Positions 27,470 to 37,818 are shown, numbered from the stretch's first letter. The stretch is DNA of 64,000 nucleotides from Pelagerythrobacter rhizovicinus (GCF_004135625.1 NZ_SDPV01000002.1:310001-374000), one strand, 5' to 3'. The notes: generated from the letters alone by a model not told the origin. A program made the numbers and translations.

Positions 27470-27488
27470 GCCCCGGCGCGGCCCACTT
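27464..27488 (+). terminator. Probable terminator of the che operon
   Basis: AAGTAGGCC and GGCCCACTT form a 9-bp stem with one mismatch and a 7-base loop. It begins at the receptor stop codon and is followed by CTTTCGCTTTCC, a T-rich tail. Confidence 0.55.
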
Positions 27489-27557
27489 CTTTCGCTTTCC
27501 CGCACGCACAAGTCGCTTGGTGCGCGGCGCGTCGCGGCGCTATGGCCGCTGCGGCAA

Positions 27558-27573
27558 CGGAACCGACGTTCCG
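27558..27573. promoter_or_regulatory. Inverted repeat before the sugar ABC ATPase gene
   Basis: CGGAAC-CGAC-GTTCCG is a perfect 6-bp inverted repeat ending 9 bases before the GTG at 27583. It could be an operator or a hairpin over the ribosome site. It does not match the palindrome found at the three LacI-type sites. Confidence 0.3.
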
Positions 27574-27582
27574 GTTGAGGGA

Positions 27583-28698
27583 GTGACGCAATTGCCCGGC
27601 GCAACGCTATCCCGGGTCGGCAAGAGTTTTGGCGCCGCCGTGCTGTTCGATGGGCTCGACCTGTCGGTGGGTGACGGCGAGTTCGTCGTGCTCGTGGGTC
27701 CGTCTGGTTGCGGCAAGTCGACACTGCTGCGGCTGATCGCGGGCCTCGAACGACCCGACAGCGGCGAGATCTGTATCGGCGGGCGACGGGTGGATCAGTT
27801 GCCGCCGGGCGAACGCAGTGTCGCCATGGTATTCCAGTCCTATGCTCTCTACCCGCAGATGACGGTTGCGCAGAACATCGCATTCCCGCTGCGCATGGCC
27901 GGACGGCCGCGGCCACAGCTCGACGAGAGCGTGACCAGAACGTGCGAACTCCTCGGGCTGGCCGAACTGATGAACCGCCGCCCCGCCGAGCTCTCCGGCG
28001 GGCAGCGGCAGCGTGTCGCTATCGGCCGCGCGATCGTGCGAGAGCCCGACCTGTTCCTGTTCGACGAGCCGCTCTCCAACCTGGACGCCGGCCTGCGGGC
28101 GCAGATGCGGCGCGAGTTTGCGGAACTGCACGCCCGGCTGGGCACATCGACGATCTACGTCACCCACGACCAGGCCGAGGCGATGGCGCTGGCCGACCGG
28201 ATCGTGCTGATGCGCGATGGGCGGATCGAGCAGGAAGGCGCGCCCGAGGACCTCTACTGCCGCCCAGCGACCCTGTTCGCGGCAGAGTTCTTCGGCCAGC
28301 CGCCGATCAACCGCCTGCCCGGTCGGATCCTGCGCGTCAGTGGAAGCGAAACCGAAATTGCCGTCGGTGATTGCGAAAGGATCGTGCTCGGCGCGCTCGG
28401 CACGCCGCTCGCGGCCGGAAGCGAGGTGACGGTAGCCATCAGACCCGAAGCGCTGACGGTGGTGCCGGAAGGCCATATGATCGCGCTGGCCCCGCGCAGG
28501 GTCGGATTTGTCGAGTGGTTCGGAGGAGAACGCCACGCGCGGCTCGGCACGGGCGATGCCGCGCTGGTTTGGCGCACCGCAGGCGATCGTGCGATCAAGA
28601 CCGGCGAAAGCATTCCGCTGCATGTCGCGCCGGAACGGCTGCACCTGTTCGACCGCGACGGGAAAGCCATTCCGTGCACACCATTGCCGAACTTATGA
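27583..28698 (+). CDS. Sugar ABC transporter ATPase (MalK/UgpC type)
   Basis: The 371-residue ATPase powers uptake of a sugar with the two permeases downstream. It has Walker [11 protein letters not shown] loop FQSYALYP, signature [10 protein letters not shown], Walker [13 protein letters not shown], the switch His in VTHDQAEA, and a C-terminal TOBE/OB regulatory part as in MalK. I start at GTG 27583; the frame is open to a TTG at 27517. The gene is separated from the binding protein and permease genes by lacI, an unusual order. Its stop codon lies within a LacI-type operator. Confidence 0.9.
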   Translation: MTQLPGATLSRVGKSFGAAVLFDGLDLSVGDGEFVVLVGPSGCGKSTLLRLIAGLERPDSGEICIGGRRVDQLPPGERSVAMVFQSYALYPQMTVAQNIAFPLRMAGRPRPQLDESVTRTCELLGLAELMNRRPAELSGGQRQRVAIGRAIVREPDLFLFDEPLSNLDAGLRAQMRREFAELHARLGTSTIYVTHDQAEAMALADRIVLMRDGRIEQEGAPEDLYCRPATLFAAEFFGQPPINRLPGRILRVSGSETEIAVGDCERIVLGALGTPLAAGSEVTVAIRPEALTVVPEGHMIALAPRRVGFVEWFGGERHARLGTGDAALVWRTAGDRAIKTGESIPLHVAPERLHLFDRDGKAIPCTPLPNL

Positions 28699-28709
28699 AA
28701 ACGGTTACA
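28696..28709. promoter_or_regulatory. LacI-type operator, site 1 (before lacI)
   Basis: TGAAAACGGTTACA is a 14-base imperfect palindrome with the central CG expected of LacI-family operators, 23 bases before the lacI ATG. It overlaps the stop codon of the ABC ATPase gene. It shares the GGTTACA half with site 3. This place suggests autoregulation of lacI and of the genes after it. Confidence 0.6.
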
Positions 28710-28732
28710 TTGATATCGGAGCGAGGGGAGCC

Positions 28733-29755
28733 ATGGTCACGATTCGGGATGTTGCGCGGGAAGCTGGCGTTTCAGTCGCTACCGTCTCGCGTGCGCTGAA
28801 CGGACACAGCAACGTCACCAAGGCGACCCGCGAAGCGATCGAGGTTGCGGCCAAGCAGCTCAATTTCGTGCCGCACAGCGGTGCGCGCAGCCTTACAAAC
28901 CGCCAGACCGATACGATCGGCGTTATCCTGCCCGACCTGTTCGGCGAGTTCTTCTCCGAAGTGATCCGCGGAATCGACAAGATCGCGCATGGGGCCGGCA
29001 AACACCTGCTGCTTGGCAATATGCACGGCAGCTCGCACGAGACGACCAATGCGATCCGCGCCATGCGCGGGCGTGTTGACGGATTGCTGCTGATGCCGCC
29101 GGATTCCACCGCCGAGCTGCTGTCGGAACATCTCGACCCGAACATGCCGACCGTGCTGCTCAACGCCCAGGCGGACGGCAGTGATGTGCCCTTTGTCGCG
29201 GTCGACAATTATCACGGCGCGCGCACCATCACCGAGCACTTGATCGCGCGCGGGCGCAAGCGGATCGTTCATATCGCCGGCCCCAAGCACAACCGCGATG
29301 CGCGCGAGCGACTGCGCGGCTTCACCGACGCCATGCGCGAGGGTCTGTGTGAGAGGGCACCGGTGATTCTGCCCGGCGACTTCACCGAGAGCGCAGGCCA
29401 GGAAGCCGCGCGGCTGCTGCTGGCCGGGCAAGTGCCCGCCGATGCGGTGTTCGCGTCCAACGACGTGATGGCGGTCGGCCTCATGTCGGTGCTCGAAGAG
29501 GCAGGCGTCGCCGTGGGCGTCGAGACGCTCGTCGCCGGATTCGACGACATCCCGCTCGCGCGCCACGTCAGCCCCAAGCTGACCACCATGCAGTCGAACA
29601 TGGCGCAGCTCGGCTCGACCGCGGCGATGCTGCTGCTGCGAATGCTGCGCGGTGAGGAACTGGGCCTGGAACACGGCGTCGTGCTTTCCCCGCGGCTGGC
29701 GGAACGCGACTCCACCGGCGGTGCAGCCCTCCGTGCGTCCTCCGACGCGGCGTGA
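28733..29755 (+). CDS. LacI family transcriptional regulator
   Basis: The 340-residue regulator has a classic N-terminal helix-turn-helix and hinge (VTIRDVAREAGVSVATVSRA at residues 2-21) and a periplasmic-binding-protein-like sugar sensor domain with GVILPDLFGEFF and VAGFDDIP. It should repress sugar genes until a glycan breakdown product binds. ATG 28733 follows GCGAGGGGAG. Three palindromes in this island are good candidates for its sites. It lies between the ATPase gene and the binding-protein gene, whose start overlaps its stop by one base. Confidence 0.93.
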   Translation: MVTIRDVAREAGVSVATVSRALNGHSNVTKATREAIEVAAKQLNFVPHSGARSLTNRQTDTIGVILPDLFGEFFSEVIRGIDKIAHGAGKHLLLGNMHGSSHETTNAIRAMRGRVDGLLLMPPDSTAELLSEHLDPNMPTVLLNAQADGSDVPFVAVDNYHGARTITEHLIARGRKRIVHIAGPKHNRDARERLRGFTDAMREGLCERAPVILPGDFTESAGQEAARLLLAGQVPADAVFASNDVMAVGLMSVLEEAGVAVGVETLVAGFDDIPLARHVSPKLTTMQSNMAQLGSTAAMLLLRMLRGEELGLEHGVVLSPRLAERDSTGGAALRASSDAA

Positions 29756-31008
29756 TGGACGGCGGGTTCTCGCGGCGCGACCTTCTGGCGGCGGGGATCG
29801 CGAGCTCGGCGGCATGCGCACTGGGCGGCTGCCGTCGCGATCGCGGACTGACGTTCTGGGCCATCGGCAACGAGGCGGCGGTCCTTCCGGGCCTTCTGCC
29901 CGATTTCGGGCTCGGGTCGCTCGACGTGCAGCCGCTCCCCTGGTCGGGCGCGCACCAGAAGCTCCTGACCGGGTTCGTCGGCGAGGCGCTGCCCGACCTG
30001 GCGCAGGTCGGCAATAGCTGGCTTGCCGAACTCGCAGCCCTCGATGCACTGGAGCCGGTGCCGACGGGCCTTGAGCTCGGCACGGACCAGTTTGCGGCGG
30101 TCCTCGAAAGCAACCGCATCGACGGGCGACTGGCGGCGGTGCCGTGGTATGTCGACACGCGCGTTCTGTTCTACCGCACCGATCTGTTCGTGCGCGCGGG
30201 GTACGACACACCGCCGCTCGACTGGGGCGAATGGAAAGCGGCGCTCGCCCGCATCCGCAGGCAGAGCGCCGGCGAGACCTACGGTGTCCTCCTGCCGCTC
30301 GAAGAGTTCGAGCACCTACAGACCATGGCCCTCTCGACAGGCGCGACGTTCCTGCGAGAGAACGGCACGCGCGGCGCTTTTTCCTCGCCTGAGTTTCGGG
30401 AGGCGTTGGGGTTCTACAAGTCGCTGTTCGATGAGGGTTTGGCCCCGACCGTCGCTGGTGCGCAGATCGCCAACCGCTGGGCCGAGTTCGCACGCGGCTG
30501 GTTCGCGGCCTATCCGTCGGGGCCGTGGATGATCGGCGAGATGCGCGACCGCCTGCCGGCCTCGATGCAGACGCTGTGGGCCACAGCGCCGCACCCCGGA
30601 CCGGGAGGGCCCGGAACCGTTGCGCCCGGCGGCTCGAGCCTCGTCGTCTTCCGCAACGGCCAACGCAAGCGCGAGGCATGGGACGCCGTGCGCAGGCTCA
30701 CCGATCCGGCGGCTCAGCTCGCTCTGCATCGCGCGACCGGTGATCTGCCGGCGCGGCGATCCGCCTGGGTCGCCGGCGATCTCGCACGCGACAGCGTGGT
30801 CGCTCCGTTCGCGCGCCAGCTCGAACTTGCCCGTCCCCTGCCCAAGGTACCCGAATGGGAGCGCGTGGTTACGGAGATGCAGGTCGTTGCCGACCGCACC
30901 GTTCGGGGCGAGTACACGGTGCGCAGTGCCGCTGCCGAGATCGATCGCCGTGTCGACGACATCCTCGCCAAGCGGCGCTGGATGATGGAGCGGGGACGCC
31001 TGACATGA
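29755..31008 (+). CDS. Sugar ABC transporter substrate-binding lipoprotein
   Basis: The 417-residue protein is a family 1 extracellular solute-binding protein. Its N-terminus has a twin-arginine start (SRRDLL at about 6-11) and a lipobox LGGC with C26, so it may be exported by Tat and held to the membrane by lipid. The body has the usual two-lobe layout, with VPWYVDTRVLFYRTDLF and SGPWMIGEM. The ligand is unknown; context points to an oligosaccharide. ATG 29755 overlaps the lacI stop; a GTG 3 bases earlier is possible. Confidence 0.88.
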   Translation: MDGGFSRRDLLAAGIASSAACALGGCRRDRGLTFWAIGNEAAVLPGLLPDFGLGSLDVQPLPWSGAHQKLLTGFVGEALPDLAQVGNSWLAELAALDALEPVPTGLELGTDQFAAVLESNRIDGRLAAVPWYVDTRVLFYRTDLFVRAGYDTPPLDWGEWKAALARIRRQSAGETYGVLLPLEEFEHLQTMALSTGATFLRENGTRGAFSSPEFREALGFYKSLFDEGLAPTVAGAQIANRWAEFARGWFAAYPSGPWMIGEMRDRLPASMQTLWATAPHPGPGGPGTVAPGGSSLVVFRNGQRKREAWDAVRRLTDPAAQLALHRATGDLPARRSAWVAGDLARDSVVAPFARQLELARPLPKVPEWERVVTEMQVVADRTVRGEYTVRSAAAEIDRRVDDILAKRRWMMERGRLT

Positions 31009-31907
31009 GCCGCACCGGTGTCGAGGCCGAGCGGCGCGCCGGGTGGCTTTTCAGCGCCCCGGCGCTGCTCGCGATCGCCCTGTTCTTCGTCCTGCCTACG
31101 ATCGCCTCGCTCGCGCTGAGCCTGACCGATTTCGACATCTACGCCCTCGCCGACATCCGTAACCTGCGCTTCGTCGGGCTCGACAACTACGCCGCCCTGC
31201 TTGCCGATCCGCTGTTCTGGACCGCGCTCGGCAACACGCTGTGGTTCGTCGTTCTCGGCGTGCCTCTGGTGATCGCCATCTCACTCGCCGCGGCGATCCT
31301 CGTCAACGAGCGCATGGTCGCCTGGCGCCCGGTCTGGCGGGTCGTCTTCTTCGCGCCCTATGTCGCGACGCTAGTGGCCGCCGCTGTCGTATGGAAGTAC
31401 CTGCTCCACACGCGCTACGGCCTCGTGAACTACGCGCTGGATACGCTTGGGTTACAGCCGGTCGACTGGCTCGGCGACCCGCGATGGGCGATCCCCGCAA
31501 TCACACTGTTCGTCGTGTGGAAGAGTTTCGGCTACGCCATGCTGATCTTCCTCGCTGCATTGCAGACGGTGCCGCGCGAACTGGACGAAGCAGCGCGGAT
31601 CGATGGTGCCGGCTGGTGGGCGCGGCTGCGCCACGTGACCCTGCCCGCGATCGCGCCCGCCACCGGTCTCGTCGCGATCTTGACGATCGTGGCCATGTTC
31701 CAGCTCTTTGCCGAGCCGTACGTGATGACCGAAGGCGGCCCGGCGCAATCGACTGTCACCGTACTCTACCTGATGTTCGAGGAAGGCTTCCAGTGGTGGA
31801 ACCTCGGGACCGGTGCGGCGGTCGCGGTCGTGCTGTTCGTCTGCATCCTCGCCGCGGCGCTGCTGCCGGCGCTCGCGATGCGTCTGTTGCACGTGCGCAG
31901 GACATGA
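31005..31907 (+). CDS. Sugar ABC transporter permease (MalF type)
   Basis: The 300-residue inner-membrane permease has six helices and the cytoplasmic EAA loop ([20 protein letters not shown]), which docks on the ATPase. It pairs with the next gene. ATG 31005 overlaps the binding-protein stop as ATGA, so translation is coupled. MalF-type permeases of this length lack the large periplasmic loop of E. coli MalF. Confidence 0.92.
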   Translation: MSRTGVEAERRAGWLFSAPALLAIALFFVLPTIASLALSLTDFDIYALADIRNLRFVGLDNYAALLADPLFWTALGNTLWFVVLGVPLVIAISLAAAILVNERMVAWRPVWRVVFFAPYVATLVAAAVVWKYLLHTRYGLVNYALDTLGLQPVDWLGDPRWAIPAITLFVVWKSFGYAMLIFLAALQTVPRELDEAARIDGAGWWARLRHVTLPAIAPATGLVAILTIVAMFQLFAEPYVMTEGGPAQSTVTVLYLMFEEGFQWWNLGTGAAVAVVLFVCILAAALLPALAMRLLHVRRT

Positions 31908-32716
31908 AGGCCGGGCACGCCATGACCGCGCTTGTCGCGCTGTTCGCGGCAATCACGCTTGCGCCGCTGCTGTGGATGATCTCGGTCAGCCTGATGCAGC
32001 CCGGCGATGCCGGCCAGTTCCCGCCGCCGCTGATCCCCGCCGAACCGACTCTCGCCAACTATCGCGAGCTTTTCGCCGCGCAGGGCATGGGCGTGTTTCT
32101 GCTCAACAGCCTCCTCGTCTCCACCCTCGCGACGCTGCTCGCGCTGCTATTCACCGTCCCTGCCGGCTACGCCTTCGCCAAGCTGCGCTTCGCGGGGCGG
32201 ACGGCCACGGTGCAGACGCTGCTCGCGCTGCTGCTGATCCCGGGACAGATCGGCATGCTGCCGCTGTTCCTCGAGCTCAAGGCCATGGGCCTCGTCAATT
32301 CCTACGCCGGCGTCCTGGTCCCGTGGCTTGCCGGGATCATCGGGATATTCCTGGTGCGGCAATTTGCGCTCTCGATTCCCGACGAACTGCTGGAGGCGGC
32401 GCGGATCGACGGCGCGAGCGAGTGGGACGTGTTCCGCCACGTCGTGCTGCCGATCCTGCGCCCCGCGGTTGCGACACTGGCGCTGTTCGTCTTCCTCGGG
32501 AGCTGGAACGACTTCATGTGGCCCCTGATCGTGCTGTCCGATCAGGACCTCTACACCCTGCCCGTCGCTCTCGCCTCGCTGGGGCGCGAACGCGCGCAGG
32601 ACATCGAATTGATGATGGCCGGCTCGGTGGTCACCACTGTGCCGGTGCTGCTGCTGTTTCTGGCGCTCCAGCGCCAGTTCATCGGCGGATTGCTTGCCGG
32701 GAGTGTCAAAGGATGA
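31904..32716 (+). CDS. Sugar ABC transporter permease (MalG type)
   Basis: The 270-residue permease has six helices and the EAA loop [20 protein letters not shown]. It is the second half of the channel with the preceding gene. ATG 31904 overlaps that gene's stop as ATGA. An in-frame ATG six codons later is less likely because of the overlap. Confidence 0.92.
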   Translation: MKAGHAMTALVALFAAITLAPLLWMISVSLMQPGDAGQFPPPLIPAEPTLANYRELFAAQGMGVFLLNSLLVSTLATLLALLFTVPAGYAFAKLRFAGRTATVQTLLALLLIPGQIGMLPLFLELKAMGLVNSYAGVLVPWLAGIIGIFLVRQFALSIPDELLEAARIDGASEWDVFRHVVLPILRPAVATLALFVFLGSWNDFMWPLIVLSDQDLYTLPVALASLGRERAQDIELMMAGSVVTTVPVLLLFLALQRQFIGGLLAGSVKG

Positions 32717-33462
32717 ATTGGGTTCGTTTGTTGCCGCTGGTCCTTCTGCTGGGGGCCTGCACCGGATACGACGCCGTCGCGGCGACGCCGCCCCCGGCGA
32801 TGAAAGCCGGGCAACACCCGCAGCCGGCGGTGGAGGAAGGCGGCTACGTCTATCAGCTTCACCTCCCGCCCGGCGTCGCGACGGCCGACGAGGACGCGCG
32901 CTGGCCGCTGATGATCTTCCTCCACGGCTCGGGCGAGCGGGGCAGCGATGTGGCCAGGATCAAGATCCACGGCCCACCCAAGGTCGCCGACCGACAGACG
33001 GACTTCCCGTTCATCCTCGTCTCCCCGCTGCTGCCGGCCGAGGAGGACTGGGACATCGCCAAGCTCGACGCGATCGTCGATCATGTCATGGAAGCGCTCC
33101 CGGTCGATCCGGCGCGGGTCTATCTCACCGGCCTCAGCCGGGGCGGCCATGCGACCTGGCGCTGGGCGGCGGCGGAACCGAAGCGCTTCGCCGCGATCGC
33201 GCCGGTCGCCGGGCGCGGCGATCCCGCCACCGCCTGCGCGCTGACGGGCACACCGGTCTGGGCCTTCCACGGCGACCGCGACGACGTGGTGACACCCGAG
33301 GGCAGCTTCGCCATGGCCCGAGCGATCCGCGCCTGTGGCGGGCATCGGAGCCGCCTGACGATCTATCCAGACCTCGGCCACAACGCCTGGGACCCGGCCT
33401 ACGACGACCCTGCGCTCTACCTGTGGCTGCTGTCGCACCGCGTCGAGGAGCAGGGCCGATGA
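32713..33462 (+). CDS. Alpha/beta-hydrolase lipoprotein, probable carbohydrate esterase
   Basis: The 249-residue lipoprotein (lipobox LGAC, C16) is a dienelactone hydrolase/feruloyl-esterase-like hydrolase. It has LHGSGERG near residues 70-77, the nucleophile S142 in GLSRGG, an acid in HGDRDD (188-191) and H223 in DLGHNAW. Such enzymes near glycan genes often remove acyl groups from sugars. ATG 32713 overlaps the permease stop as ATGA. The exact ester is unknown. Confidence 0.8.
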   Translation: MNWVRLLPLVLLLGACTGYDAVAATPPPAMKAGQHPQPAVEEGGYVYQLHLPPGVATADEDARWPLMIFLHGSGERGSDVARIKIHGPPKVADRQTDFPFILVSPLLPAEEDWDIAKLDAIVDHVMEALPVDPARVYLTGLSRGGHATWRWAAAEPKRFAAIAPVAGRGDPATACALTGTPVWAFHGDRDDVVTPEGSFAMARAIRACGGHRSRLTIYPDLGHNAWDPAYDDPALYLWLLSHRVEEQGR

Positions 33463-34811
33463 GCGGCTTTCCCGAAGGCTTCCTGTGGGGCGCGGCCACG
33501 GCGGCCTATCAGATCGAGGGCTCCCCGCTCGCGGATGGGGCGGGGGCCAGCATCTGGCACCGCTTCACCCACGACCCGCGCCTGATGATCGCCACCGGCG
33601 ATACCGGCGACGTCGCCTGCGATCACTACAACCGCATGGAAAGCGACGTCGAGCTGATGAAGCGGCTCGGGTTGCAGGCCTATCGCTTCAGCGTCTCGTG
33701 GAGCCGCGTGCTGCCCGAAGGCACCGGCCGCGTGAACGAGGCTGGGCTCGACTTCTACCGCCGCCTCGTCGACCGCCTGCTCGAAGCCGGGATCGAACCC
33801 TTGGCAACCCTCTATCACTGGGACCTGCCCGCCGCGCTCGACGACCGGGGCGGCTGGCTCAACCGCGAGAGCGCGGAATGGTTCGCGGAGTACGCCGCCG
33901 TCATGTTCGGGGCGCTCGATGGCAAAGTGAAGAAGTGGGCGACACTCAACGAGCCGTGGGTGGTGGCCGACGGCGGCTATCTCAACGGCGTGCTCGCGCC
34001 GGGCCACCGCAGCATCTTCGAATGCGCGATCGTCAGCCGCAACCTCATGCGCGCGCATGGCCGCGCGGTGCAGGCCTACCGCGAATGCGGCGCGCACGAG
34101 GTCGGGCTGGTCATCAATATCGAACCCAAATACCCGGCTAGCGACAGGCCCGAGGACCTTGCCGCCACGGCGCGCGCCGACGCCTATATGAACCGCCAGT
34201 ACTTCGACCCCGCGCTGCTCGGCACCTGCCCGGCGGAGCTCCGTGAAATCTACGGCGAGGCGTGGGAGGACTGGTCGGCCGAGGATCTGGCGCTGTGCTG
34301 CCAGCCGGTCGACTTCGTCGGCATCAATTACTACACCCGCAGCGTCGTGCGCGCGTCGGACACGGCGTGGCCGCTGTTCGCGGAACACGTCGTCCAGGAA
34401 GGGGCGCCGCATACCGAGACCGATTGGGAAGTCTTTCCCGAAGCGATGACCCGCACACTGCTCTGGTTTCGCGAGCGGTACGGCGACCTGCCGGTCTACA
34501 TCATGGAGAACGGCGCCGCCTTCTCCGATCCCGCGACCAGTGAAGCCGACGGCATTTTCGACGAGGATCGCTGCCAGTACCTTACCGAGCACATAGCCGC
34601 GGTGCGCGATGCGATCGCAGCGGGGGTCGACATCCGCGGCTACATGGTCTGGTCGCTGTTCGACAATCTAGAATGGGCGCTCGGCTATGCCAAGCGCTTC
34701 GGAATCGTCCACGTGGACTACGAGACGCTCGCACGCACGCCCAAACGCAGCGCAGCACTCTACCGCGAGATTATCGCCAGCAACGGTACCGAACTGGAGC
34801 GCGCAGCATGA
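33459..34811 (+). CDS. GH1 family beta-glucosidase
   Basis: The 450-residue enzyme is a full GH1 barrel. The N-terminal FLWGAATAAYQIEG signature, acid/base E165 in TLNEPW and nucleophile E350 in YIMENG are all present. There is no signal peptide, so it acts in the cytoplasm on oligosaccharides brought in by the ABC transporter. Likely activity is release of glucose from beta-linked glucosides; linkage is not decided. ATG 33459 overlaps the esterase stop as ATGA. Confidence 0.92.
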   Translation: MSGFPEGFLWGAATAAYQIEGSPLADGAGASIWHRFTHDPRLMIATGDTGDVACDHYNRMESDVELMKRLGLQAYRFSVSWSRVLPEGTGRVNEAGLDFYRRLVDRLLEAGIEPLATLYHWDLPAALDDRGGWLNRESAEWFAEYAAVMFGALDGKVKKWATLNEPWVVADGGYLNGVLAPGHRSIFECAIVSRNLMRAHGRAVQAYRECGAHEVGLVINIEPKYPASDRPEDLAATARADAYMNRQYFDPALLGTCPAELREIYGEAWEDWSAEDLALCCQPVDFVGINYYTRSVVRASDTAWPLFAEHVVQEGAPHTETDWEVFPEAMTRTLLWFRERYGDLPVYIMENGAAFSDPATSEADGIFDEDRCQYLTEHIAAVRDAIAAGVDIRGYMVWSLFDNLEWALGYAKRFGIVHVDYETLARTPKRSAALYREIIASNGTELERAA

Positions 34812-35674
34812 AACATCTCCTCACCCTCCTCGCCGTCGTTCTGCTCGGCGCTTGTGCGCATGTGCCGGCCGAACCCGCCGGCAGCGCGCCGATCCGCGCG
34901 ATGACGTTCAACATTCGGCTCGACGTCGCCTCCGACGGCGCAAACGCCTGGCCGCACCGCAAGGAGATGGTGGCTGCCGTTATTCGGCGCGAGGGGCCGG
35001 ACTTACTCGGCATGCAGGAGGTCCTGCTCCATCAGAAGCAGTATCTCGAAGCGGCGCTGCCCGAATACACCTTCGTCGGCGTCGGGCGCGACGACGGGGC
35101 CCAGGCAGGAGAGTTCTCCCCACTCGGCTGGCGCAATGACCGTTTCACGGCGGTGGATTCGGGCACGTTCTGGCTCTCGCCGACGCCCGAGGTGGCCGGC
35201 AGCAAGGGGTGGGACGCCGCCCTGCCCCGCATCGCGACGTGGGCTGTCCTGCGCGACCTGCGCAGCGGCGAGACGATCCGCGTGCTCAATACGCATTTCG
35301 ACCATGTCGGCATGGCCGCGCGGGCCAATGCCGCGCGGATGATCGTCCAATGGGTCGCCGCGGGCAGCGCGCCCGCGATCGTGATGGGGGACTTCAACGT
35401 CAAGCCGGGCGCCGAGCCCTACCGCATCCTCGCCGACACCGCGCGGAGCGGCCTCGCCGATTCACGCTCGATCAGCAGCCCCCCACCCTACGGGCCCCCG
35501 GGGACCTTCACCGGGTTCGACATCACGGCCGCAGCCGACGGGCCGATCGATCACATCTTCGCGACGAGCGAGTTTGCGGTGACGGGGCACTCGGTCGTGA
35601 CGCAGCATTGGGAAGGCCGGCTACCCTCCGATCACTATCCGGTCATCGCCGATCTGGCTCTGGAGGCCGAATGA
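34808..35674 (+). CDS. Endonuclease/exonuclease/phosphatase-fold lipoprotein
   Basis: The 288-residue lipoprotein (lipobox LGAC, C16) has the whole motif set of the EEP fold: MTFNIR, MQEV, NTHFDH, MGDFN and SDHYPV, which bind Mg2+ and cut phosphoesters. Secreted EEP proteins of this type are often found in glycan loci, with unknown substrate. In this locus one possibility is removal of phosphodiester substituents from a glycan. ATG 34808 overlaps the GH1 stop as ATGA. Confidence 0.82.
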   Translation: MKHLLTLLAVVLLGACAHVPAEPAGSAPIRAMTFNIRLDVASDGANAWPHRKEMVAAVIRREGPDLLGMQEVLLHQKQYLEAALPEYTFVGVGRDDGAQAGEFSPLGWRNDRFTAVDSGTFWLSPTPEVAGSKGWDAALPRIATWAVLRDLRSGETIRVLNTHFDHVGMAARANAARMIVQWVAAGSAPAIVMGDFNVKPGAEPYRILADTARSGLADSRSISSPPPYGPPGTFTGFDITAAADGPIDHIFATSEFAVTGHSVVTQHWEGRLPSDHYPVIADLALEAE

Positions 35675-37818
35675 GTCGTCTGTTAATCCTCCTGCTTTCG
35701 TCGATCCTGCTGGCGGCCTGCGCGACAGGCTCCGTTCCCCCCGGCGACCGCTTCGTCCGCGAAACGCGTGACCTGACCGAAAGCTGGAGCTTTCGCTACG
35801 ACGACGACTGGACGCCCGAAGCGGCGCTGGAGGCGACATCTTCCGCCTGGCAGCCGATCACCTTGCCGCACACCTGGAACCAGCTCGGCGAGTATCGCAT
35901 CGGTCGCACCGACGCGACCGACAACCGGCAGGGCAAGGGCTGGTACCACCGAGTGATCGATGGGCGGCAGCTCGACCCGGACAGACGTCACGTGCTCGAA
36001 TTCGATGCCGTCGGCAATGTCGCCGACGTGTGGCTCAACGGGCGGCATCTTGCCCGCCATGCGGGAGCCTTCACGCGCTTTCGTGTGGATTTGACCGGCA
36101 CGCTCGACTTCGCCGGCGAGAACGTGCTGCTGGTCCGCGCCGACAACAGCGATCCGCGACCGGGCAGCCCGACGGAGCACGTCATCCCGCTGCTCGGCGA
36201 TTTTTTTGTTCACGGCGGCATCTATCGTCCGGCGCGGCTGATCTCGGTACCGAAGAGCCACATCGACCTTGGCGACTACGGCGGCCCGGGCGTCTACGCG
36301 ACGCCACGCATGCTCGGTGACGGCAAGGCCGAGGTCGAGGTGCTCGTGCGGCTCACCGGCATTCGCGACGGGCAGGAGCTCGCGGTGGCGCTAAGCGATG
36401 CCCGGGGCAAGCTTGTGGCGGCACGGACCGTCGACCTTGGAAACGATCAGGAGGAGGCGCGCCTGACGCTCTCCGTCGCGAACCCACAGCTCTGGGACGG
36501 CCGCGCGGATCCGCATCTCTACCGGCTCGCGGCCACTCTGCACGAGAACGGCAGGACGCTCGATCGGGTCGATGAGAGTGTCGGCATCCGCACGATCCGC
36601 TTCGACCCGGATCGTGGCTTCTTTCTCAACGGCAAACACCTTCCGCTACGCGGCGTCTCCCGGCATCAGGATTACCTTGGGCAGGGCTGGGCCCTTTCGC
36701 GGGAGGATCATGAACGCGACATGGCGATGATCGCCGAGATGGGCGCCAACAGCGTGCGCGTGGCGCACTATCCGCAGGCGGAGGAGTGGTTCGACCTCGC
36801 AGACCGCTATGGAATGATCGTCTGGGCCGAGGTCCCGTTCGTCAACAAGATCAGCTTCGCCGATGCCGAGGCCGCCCCGAAACTGATCGCGAACGCGCGG
36901 ACACAGATGATCGAGATGATCCGCCAAAACTACAACAGCCCGGCGATCGTCACGTGGGGGATCGGCAACGAAGTGGACATCGATCTCGCCTTCGGTCGGC
37001 TGGGGCCGAAAGCCGACGCCCGGCCGCTGCTGCGCGAACTGAACGCGTTGGCCCACCGGGAAGATCCGACGCGGCCGACGGTGATCGCGGACTGCTGTGA
37101 GGCGACGCCGGGGGACAAGGTCGACTACCTGCCGGTGCTCACGGGCGAGTCCGATCTGATGGGCTACAACCGCTACTTCGGCTGGTACTACGGCGAGGTC
37201 GACGACCTGGGCCCCCATCTCGACATGCTGCACGCGCGCCACCCCGACGTTCCCCTGTCGATCAGCGAATACGGCGCAGGCGGCGCACTAACCCAGCACA
37301 GCGATGATCCGGAAGGGCGGCCGACCAACGTCACCGGTCGGCCCCAGCCCGAGGAATTCCAGTCCTGGTGGCACGAGCAGACCTGGCCGCAGATTCGCGA
37401 ACGTCGCTATCTCTGGGGAAGCTGGATCTGGAACATGTTCGATTTCTCCAGCCGCATCCGCAAGGAAGGCGATGCGACCGATATCAACACCAAGGGGCTC
37501 GTCAGCTACGATCGCCGGACGCGGAAGGATGCGTTCTTTTACTACAAGGCCCAGTGGAGCGACGCCCCGGTAGTGCACGCGACGTCGCGCCGCTTCGTCG
37601 AGCGGGCCGATCCGGTGACACGGATCAAGGTCTACAGCAATGCCGATCGCGTCGAGGTCGCGCTCAACGGGGAGGCGCTCGGCAGCGCGCCGTGCGTCGA
37701 CCGCGTGTGCACGGTCGAAAACGTTCGCCTCTCGCCTGGCCTGAACACCGTCACGGCGCGTGGCAACTTCCCGACCGGCGCCGTGAGCGACACGGTGGAA
37801 TGGCGGCTGGGCAGTTAG
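35671..37818 (+). CDS. GH2 family glycoside hydrolase lipoprotein
   Basis: The 715-residue lipoprotein (lipobox LAAC, C17) has the GH2 order: jelly-roll sugar-binding domain (about 30-200), Ig-like domain (about 215-310), TIM barrel (about 310-600) and a C-terminal beta domain. The acid/base is E434 in WGIGNEVD and the nucleophile E533 in ISEYGAG. GH2 members are mainly beta-galactosidases, beta-glucuronidases and beta-mannosidases; the short form here fits the first two. ATG 35671 overlaps the EEP stop as ATGA. It is the last gene of the seven-gene chain. Confidence 0.88.
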   Translation: MSRLLILLLSSILLAACATGSVPPGDRFVRETRDLTESWSFRYDDDWTPEAALEATSSAWQPITLPHTWNQLGEYRIGRTDATDNRQGKGWYHRVIDGRQLDPDRRHVLEFDAVGNVADVWLNGRHLARHAGAFTRFRVDLTGTLDFAGENVLLVRADNSDPRPGSPTEHVIPLLGDFFVHGGIYRPARLISVPKSHIDLGDYGGPGVYATPRMLGDGKAEVEVLVRLTGIRDGQELAVALSDARGKLVAARTVDLGNDQEEARLTLSVANPQLWDGRADPHLYRLAATLHENGRTLDRVDESVGIRTIRFDPDRGFFLNGKHLPLRGVSRHQDYLGQGWALSREDHERDMAMIAEMGANSVRVAHYPQAEEWFDLADRYGMIVWAEVPFVNKISFADAEAAPKLIANARTQMIEMIRQNYNSPAIVTWGIGNEVDIDLAFGRLGPKADARPLLRELNALAHREDPTRPTVIADCCEATPGDKVDYLPVLTGESDLMGYNRYFGWYYGEVDDLGPHLDMLHARHPDVPLSISEYGAGGALTQHSDDPEGRPTNVTGRPQPEEFQSWWHEQTWPQIRERRYLWGSWIWNMFDFSSRIRKEGDATDINTKGLVSYDRRTRKDAFFYYKAQWSDAPVVHATSRRFVERADPVTRIKVYSNADRVEVALNGEALGSAPCVDRVCTVENVRLSPGLNTVTARGNFPTGAVSDTVEWRLGS

